Below are positions 59,558 through 64,000 of a DNA stretch of 64,000 bases, in pieces. A program made the translations under genes and the position numbers. The stretch's first letter is position 1. Every line of letters starts with the position of its first letter. The stretch lies in assembly GCF_030269305.1 (NCBI RefSeq), contig NZ_BSTC01000005.1, positions 62,001 to 126,000 of the forward strand, in the 5' to 3' direction. Under the pieces are notes generated by a model. The model was not told the DNA's origin. It saw nothing but the letters and a program-made list of their open reading frames with translations, and did no database searches. The stretch is from Kineosporia sp. NBRC 101731 (GTDB lineage: Bacteria > Actinomycetota > Actinomycetes > Actinomycetales > Kineosporiaceae).

Positions 59558-61543
59558 TCATTTGCCGTAGCCGGCGGCCTGGAGATTGAACAGCTCCGCG
59601 TAGCGCCCGCCGCCGGCCAGGAGCTCGGCGTGCGAACCTGTCTCGACGACCAGGCCCTCGTGCATCACGAAGATGCGGTCGGCATGTACGACGTTGGCCA
59701 GGCGATGCGTGATGAGGATCGTGGTGCGCACGCCCTGACGTGCCCGCAGGTCCTGGAACAGGGCATCTTCCGCACGCGGGTCGAGCGCCGACGACGGCTC
59801 GTCCATGATCAGCAGATCTGCGTCGCGGTAGAACCCTCGGGCCGCGGTGATGCGCTGCCATTGACCTCCCGAAAGGTCTTGCCCCTCTTTGAAAGTACGG
59901 TCGAGCAGTGTCTGGTAGCCGTGCGGTAGTTCGATGATCATTTCGTGGGCCACCGCACGGTGCGCCGCCAGCTCGATCTTCGCCTGATCGGCGGTGGTGG
60001 CCAGATCGCCCATCGCGATGTTGGTAGCGGCCGAGTACGGCCACTGGTGATGGTCCTGCAGCACCACACAGATCCGGCCGGTCAGGGCAGCGCGATCCCA
60101 TTCCTCGTAGGGCCGGTCGTTCCACAGCAGCGCACCGTCGGTGGGCTGACGCAGCCCGGCGATCATGGCTGCCAGGGTGGACTTACCCGAGCCGTTCTCC
60201 CCGACGAGTGCGATGGTCTGCCCGGCGGTGATGATGAGTGAGACGTTGTCCACGGCGGGGGCGGGGCGCTCGGGATACTGGAGGTTGATGCCCCGCAGTT
60301 CCAGGTGGTGCAGCGCGGCCGGACGGGCCAGGCCTTCGTCGACCTCGGGAGTGAAGTCGCGGGTGCGCTCCAGGAAGGCGATGTGCTCGCGAACGTACTG
60401 ACCACTCTCGAAGACGTTCTCGAGCTGGAACGTGACGGAGGACAGACCGGCCTGGGCGGCTTGGACCGCGACCACGCAGGTGACCGCGGCCGAGAGGGGG
60501 ATGCGGTCTGAGGCCAGGAGCAGACCCAGCAACGCCCACACACCGGTCAGGCCGATCCCGCCGAGCACAGCCCCGACCGCGGTGGTCGCCGTGACCCGGC
60601 GGGCCAGGCGGAGTTCTTCGGTCGTCTGCGCCTTCATGACCATGTCGTACTGCCCGAGAAGGAAACCCCGCAGGCCGTAAGACCGTAGCTCCGGGGCGGA
60701 AGCCCGCTCGGCCATCTGACGCTGGAGAACCCACAGACGGCGGCGGCGGACGGAACTCGCCAGATAGCTGGCGTACTGCAGGTGGCCCGTGCGCAGCGCG
60801 GCGTAGCTCCTCGGCAGGGTCGCGACGACAAGTGCCAGCAGTAACAACGGGTTGAGAACCAGCAGGGCCACCGCCACCGCGAGCAGGTTCACCAGGCCGG
60901 CAAGAGCGTCGGCGGTGGAACGGACCAGGTCGTTCATGTGGTCACCGCCGCGGCTGGCCCGTTCCATGTCGTCGGAGAAGGTGTCGGCGTCGAACGCCTC
61001 CAGCCGTACCGCTGTGGTGGCTTCGAAGAACCTGCGCTCCGCTGCCTGCCTCACCCGCGGACTCAGCCCGGTCTGGGCGTGCCCCACCACGATCGCGAGG
61101 GAGCCACGGATCGCAGCCACCCCGGCCAGCACGAGCAGGGCGGGAAACGCTGCCCGGACCCGGTCGGGGGTGGGGCCGTTGCCGAACAGCTCCACCAGGA
61201 CCCGCTGGGTGGACAGGAGCCCGAACGTCGACATGACTCCGCCGCCCAGGGTCGCCAGCCCCACGAGAAGCGTGCGGAGACGGTCGGCGCGCCAGGCCAC
61301 CGACACGGCGTGCACAGCCAGGTACGGGAGCTCGGCGAAGACCCCGGCCACCGGCGTCTGCACGCGGAGTTTCACGCCGTGTTCCCACCAGGCTGATCGC
61401 AGCTCGGGAAGTACTGACAAGTCAATGTTTTCGTTGTTGTTCTCGGCTGTCCGGGGCACCGTGCTCGCGTCCACCGGCCCACTCTCGCGGGGTACCTGGA
61501 GGTAGTCGATGCCGGGTGCAGCGGGAGGTCCGTGGCTCCCCAC
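59558..61543 (-). CDS. ABC exporter half-transporter (membrane plus ATPase domain)
   Basis: 661 aa from GTG 61543 (GTG 61474 is an alternative). Five to six membrane helices occupy about residues 90-385. The ATPase has Walker A GENGSGKST, signature LSGGQWQR, Walker B LLIMDEPSS and H-loop LITHRLANV. The N-terminus is long and hydrophilic. No partner subunit or substrate gene is adjacent, so it probably homodimerises. A run of ten C residues lies directly upstream of the start. Confidence 0.9.
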   Translation of the reverse strand: MGSHGPPAAPGIDYLQVPRESGPVDASTVPRTAENNNENIDLSVLPELRSAWWEHGVKLRVQTPVAGVFAELPYLAVHAVSVAWRADRLRTLLVGLATLGGGVMSTFGLLSTQRVLVELFGNGPTPDRVRAAFPALLVLAGVAAIRGSLAIVVGHAQTGLSPRVRQAAERRFFEATTAVRLEAFDADTFSDDMERASRGGDHMNDLVRSTADALAGLVNLLAVAVALLVLNPLLLLALVVATLPRSYAALRTGHLQYASYLASSVRRRRLWVLQRQMAERASAPELRSYGLRGFLLGQYDMVMKAQTTEELRLARRVTATTAVGAVLGGIGLTGVWALLGLLLASDRIPLSAAVTCVVAVQAAQAGLSSVTFQLENVFESGQYVREHIAFLERTRDFTPEVDEGLARPAALHHLELRGINLQYPERPAPAVDNVSLIITAGQTIALVGENGSGKSTLAAMIAGLRQPTDGALLWNDRPYEEWDRAALTGRICVVLQDHHQWPYSAATNIAMGDLATTADQAKIELAAHRAVAHEMIIELPHGYQTLLDRTFKEGQDLSGGQWQRITAARGFYRDADLLIMDEPSSALDPRAEDALFQDLRARQGVRTTILITHRLANVVHADRIFVMHEGLVVETGSHAELLAGGGRYAELFNLQAAGYGK

Positions 61544-61601
61544 CCCCCCCCGGAGGTGGGGTGCGGGTGCGGGAACCTCGCGGCGGTGTCAGGGTCGGAC
61601 C

Positions 61602-61874
61602 ATGACCGACCCAGTGAACAAGGCCGCCGCAACTGCCTCGAACCTCGTCGAGGGGCAGGGCGTGAACGCGGGCGAGCAGGACCAGGCCGCGTCGGCCCAC
61701 GACGACGTCCGGCGCGGCGGCGACCCGCAGAACGCCCCGGACCCCCGTGAGGGCTTCGCCGGATACCCGTCGCAGAAGTCCGACGAGGAACTGACGGGCG
61801 GCTCGATCTCGAACGACCCGCAGGCGGAGCAGAAGGACGGCACCTCCGGCCAGGACGAGGGCCTGATGAACTAG
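61602..61874 (+). CDS. Small hydrophilic, disordered protein
   Basis: 90 aa from ATG 61602. Very rich in Asp, Glu, Gln, Gly and Ser (EQDQAASAHDDVRRGGDPQN), with no hydrophobic core, signal or Cys. Its composition is like hydrophilin or stress-type proteins. It is followed 10 bp later by palindromic element copy 4. Confidence 0.6.
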   Translation: MTDPVNKAAATASNLVEGQGVNAGEQDQAASAHDDVRRGGDPQNAPDPREGFAGYPSQKSDEELTGGSISNDPQAEQKDGTSGQDEGLMN

Positions 61875-61883
61875 AACAACTCC

Positions 61884-61973
61884 TTCCGTGATCATGCAGA
61901 ACCTCCCCGGAGTTCTAGAACTCTCAGCTTCACAGTTCTAGAACGCTGGGGAGGTTCTGCATGATCACGGAAG
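61884..61973. repeat. Palindromic dispersed element, copy 4 (convergent junction)
   Basis: TTCCGTGATCATGCAGAACC (61884 on, then TCCCC) is exactly complementary to the right end at 61949-61973: 25 perfect base pairs. Two TTCTAGAA palindromes lie inside. A run of T follows on the plus strand, so it could terminate both converging genes. Confidence 0.92.
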
Positions 61974-61988
61974 GTTTTTTGGGGGGGG

Positions 61989-62663
61989 TCAGGGGGTTCG
62001 CTCGCCGGGCTTGACCAGGCCGATCTCGTAGGTCAGCACCACCGCGTGCACCCGGTCGCGTAGTTCCAGCTTCATCAGGATGCGGCCGAAGTGGGTCTTC
62101 ACCGTCGCCTCGGCCACGTGGAGGTCCCGGGCGATCTCGGTGTTCGACAGGCCCAGCCCGACCAGCCGCAGCACCTCGCGCTCGCGGTCGGTGAGCACGT
62201 CGAGGCGGCCCTGGGGGTCCACGGCGTCGTGGGCGGGGTCGAGGCGGCCGGCGAAGCGGTCGAGCAGCACCCGGGTCACCCGCGGGGCCACCACCGACTC
62301 ACCCGCCGCGACCACCCGGATGGCGCTGAGGAGTTCTTCCGGGGGAACGGTTTTGAGCAGGAATCCGCTGGCGCCGGCCTGGAGGGCGGCGAACGCGTCC
62401 TCGTCGGTGTCGAACGTGGTCAGCACCAGAACCTTCGGCCCGTCGGGGTCGGCGCAGATCGCGTGGGTGGCCTCGACACCGTCCATCACGGGCATCCGGA
62501 TGTCCATGACCACCACATCGGCCGGCACGGACTTCAGTAGCCGCAGGGCCAGGGCGCCGTCGGAAGCCTCACCGACCACGTTGATATCGGGCTGCGCCTC
62601 CAGCAGCATCACGAAACCCGCACGGATCAGAGGCTGGTCGTCCACCACTGCCACCTTGATCAT
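61989..62663 (-). CDS. NarL/LuxR-type response regulator
   Basis: 224 aa. Receiver with VVDDQPLIR, phospho-Asp in VVVMDIRMPVMDG and Lys in FLLKTVP. LuxR HTH: LTDREREVLRLVGLGLSNTE and TVKTHFGRILMKLE. The start overlaps the kinase stop (TGATG). Confidence 0.95.
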   Translation of the reverse strand: MIKVAVVDDQPLIRAGFVMLLEAQPDINVVGEASDGALALRLLKSVPADVVVMDIRMPVMDGVEATHAICADPDGPKVLVLTTFDTDEDAFAALQAGASGFLLKTVPPEELLSAIRVVAAGESVVAPRVTRVLLDRFAGRLDPAHDAVDPQGRLDVLTDREREVLRLVGLGLSNTEIARDLHVAEATVKTHFGRILMKLELRDRVHAVVLTYEIGLVKPGERTP

Positions 62664-63871
62664 CAGCTCAGTAATCCTCTCACCGGCATCCGCGCCGTGA
62701 CCCGCCAGCCCACGCCCGCGTGCGGACCGGCCTCGAAACTACCGCCGTGCGAGGCGATCCGCTCCTGCATGCCGGCCAGACCCGTGCCCGACCGCCCGGT
62801 GTCCACCCGTGGTGTACCGACACGTCCGCCGTTGTCGGTCAGCTCGACCACTGCACCGTCGTCGCCGAACGTCACCGACACCCGCACCCGCGTACCCGGG
62901 CCGGCGTGCCGCAATACGTTGGTAAGCCCCTCCTGCACGATCCGTACGATCGTGAGCTGCTCTCCCTCGGTCAGTTCGACCATCGGGGACGTCATGGCCA
63001 GGTCGACCTCCAGGCCTGCCTGACGGGCCTGGTCGGTGAGCGGTCCGAGCCGTTCCAGGCTCACCCGGCGCCGGTCGTCGTCCTGCTCCTTCCCGCTGCC
63101 CCGCAGCACGTCGACGATGCGGTGCATGTCGTCGAGGGCCTCGCGGCCGACTGCGGCAATGGTGCGGAGCGAGGCCTCGGCCTTGTCCGGGCTACTGCGC
63201 AGGGCGTACCCGGCCCCGTCGGCCTGCACGATCATCACGGCCAGGCTGTGGGCCACCACATCGTGTAGCTCGCGGGCGATGGCGGCCCGCTCGTCGGCCA
63301 AGGCGATCTCGTTCAGGTGCTCGCGCTCTCGCTCGGCGGTCAAGGCCCGCTCCTGCAGCGAACTCACCAGCAGGCGGCGGGTGCGCAGTACGTAAGGGGT
63401 GAGCCAGACGGCCGTGAACAGACCGAGCACGGCGATCGAGTAGGCGATCTCCGGGCCGTCGGGCCGGACCGTGGTCAACGGCCAGGCCGAACGAACGGTC
63501 AGCGCCGCCAGCCCCAGGAGCCAGAGGAGCCCGGCGAGGTAGGCGTGCCGCAGCCGGGGCGCGTGATAGACCACCGTCACCATGGCCACGGCGACCGCCA
63601 CGTCGTGCGCGAGCGGCATCTCGGGACTGAACAGCACCTCGAGCACCCCGAGCAGACTGACCACCGCGAACACCCCGACCGGCCGGTGGCGCCGCCAGAC
63701 CAGGGCCACGGCCATGGCCACACCGGTCAGGACCCCGGGCAGCCACTCCCGGCTGTCATTGCTCGCGGCGGTGGCCACGATCATGGCAATGGTCAGATCG
63801 ACCACCGTGCCGGGCCAGTGCCCGAGGTCGTCGCGGAACCGGCGGATGCTCTCCCTGACATCGCCAGGCAT
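62663..63871 (-). CDS. NarL-type sensor histidine kinase
   Basis: 402 aa. Four to five membrane helices in the first 170 residues, a HisKA_3 domain with LADERAAIARELHDVVAHSL (phospho-His) and a HATPase with DNGGRVGT and GTGLAGMQERIASHGG. It ends there, unlike the two tailed kinases in the window. It lies between an FtsX-like permease and its response regulator, so it may control or sense that transporter. Confidence 0.95.
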   Translation of the reverse strand: MPGDVRESIRRFRDDLGHWPGTVVDLTIAMIVATAASNDSREWLPGVLTGVAMAVALVWRRHRPVGVFAVVSLLGVLEVLFSPEMPLAHDVAVAVAMVTVVYHAPRLRHAYLAGLLWLLGLAALTVRSAWPLTTVRPDGPEIAYSIAVLGLFTAVWLTPYVLRTRRLLVSSLQERALTAEREREHLNEIALADERAAIARELHDVVAHSLAVMIVQADGAGYALRSSPDKAEASLRTIAAVGREALDDMHRIVDVLRGSGKEQDDDRRRVSLERLGPLTDQARQAGLEVDLAMTSPMVELTEGEQLTIVRIVQEGLTNVLRHAGPGTRVRVSVTFGDDGAVVELTDNGGRVGTPRVDTGRSGTGLAGMQERIASHGGSFEAGPHAGVGWRVTARMPVRGLLS

Positions 63872-63875
63872 GCCC

Positions 63876-64000
63876 TCAGCCTCCCGCGCCCAGAGCCGCG
63901 ATCGGGCTCACCCGGGCTGCCCGGCGCGACGGTAGCAGGCCGGCCAGCGGGGTGACGAGGAGGAGCAGCAGGACCATCGCGACCAGTTGGAGTACCGGCA
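63876..64000 (-). CDS. C-terminus of an FtsX-like ABC transporter permease (partial, cut by window edge)
   Basis: The minus strand from the window end encodes a hydrophobic helix VLQLVAMVLLLLLVTPLAG, then LLPSRRAARVSPIAALG and a short Gly tail before TGA at 63876-63878. This is the standard end of MacB/FtsX permeases. Only about 41 codons are visible. It is 4 bp upstream of the kinase start, giving a permease-kinase-regulator operon typical of peptide or antibiotic export and resistance. Confidence 0.8.
   Translation of the reverse strand, partial: PVLQLVAMVLLLLLVTPLAGLLPSRRAARVSPIAALGAGG

Overview
The window is high-GC, densely packed actinobacterial chromosome. It carries a nickel superoxide dismutase, a DUF574-type SAM methyltransferase, many secreted hydrolases with Sec, Tat or lipoprotein signals, several NarL-type two-component systems, and frequent GTG starts with stop/start overlaps. 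A soil or plant-associated filamentous actinomycete, perhaps near Kineosporiales, fits. That placement is inference; there is no rRNA, tRNA, phage, integrase, IS element or CRISPR array to anchor it.

Layout. 1-4.9 kb: an edge gene coupled to a membrane-anchored ricin-B lectin protein, a small hypothetical, a decayed histidine-kinase tail, an unrecognised 451-aa protein and a Nudix hydrolase. 5.3-10 kb (minus strand): a compact four-gene operon made of a 46-aa peptide, an FxsB-like radical SAM/SPASM enzyme, a GNAT acetyltransferase and a membrane-anchored NB-ARC/TPR protein. It looks like a variant FxSxx-type RiPP system and is the most interesting locus here. 10-15.5 kb: a DsbA/TetR operon with two operators, a Tat lipoprotein polysaccharide deacetylase, a Cys-Gly-Arg repeat micro-protein coupled to a HAD phosphatase, and a HipB-like regulator broken by an amber codon opposite a P-loop kinase. 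15.6-25.3 kb: a WXG-like alpha/beta hydrolase with an LppA-like lipoprotein, an epimerase/TetR divergent pair, tandem DUF5648 proteins, a sodium:solute symporter, and an AAA/DUF4143 ATPase with three 22-bp-phased upstream repeats.

25.7-39 kb: a TetR regulator, a cutinase of the PET-hydrolase type, an OatA-like acyltransferase, an S1 protease with a lectin domain, an aldo/keto reductase, lipases and an orphan sensor kinase. 39.8-50.7 kb: a six-PAS soluble chemoreceptor-like protein, a flavin reductase and NiSOD (sodN) each behind a MerR/SoxR-type promoter with a 19-bp spacer, two paralogous ClpN-only proteins, a GH87-like glucanase, a frameshifted Atu4866-family gene, a thioredoxin-fold/TPR protein and TerC. 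50.6-64 kb: a two-component system whose kinase has an unusual C-terminal extracytoplasmic tail, an HSL-type esterase, YihY, a NYN nuclease, a PL3 pectate lyase with a structured leader, a CaCA antiporter, an ABC exporter, and a second two-component system behind the end of an FtsX-like permease.

The secreted set (GH87, PL3, cutinase, deacetylase, protease-lectin) suggests growth on plant, fungal or cell-wall polymers. A family of palindromic repeats (GTGATCATGCA outer arms, TTCTAGAA inner palindromes) occurs in four or five gene junctions, mostly between convergent genes. Several genes are damaged by single-base events in G runs, which may be real decay or assembly error.
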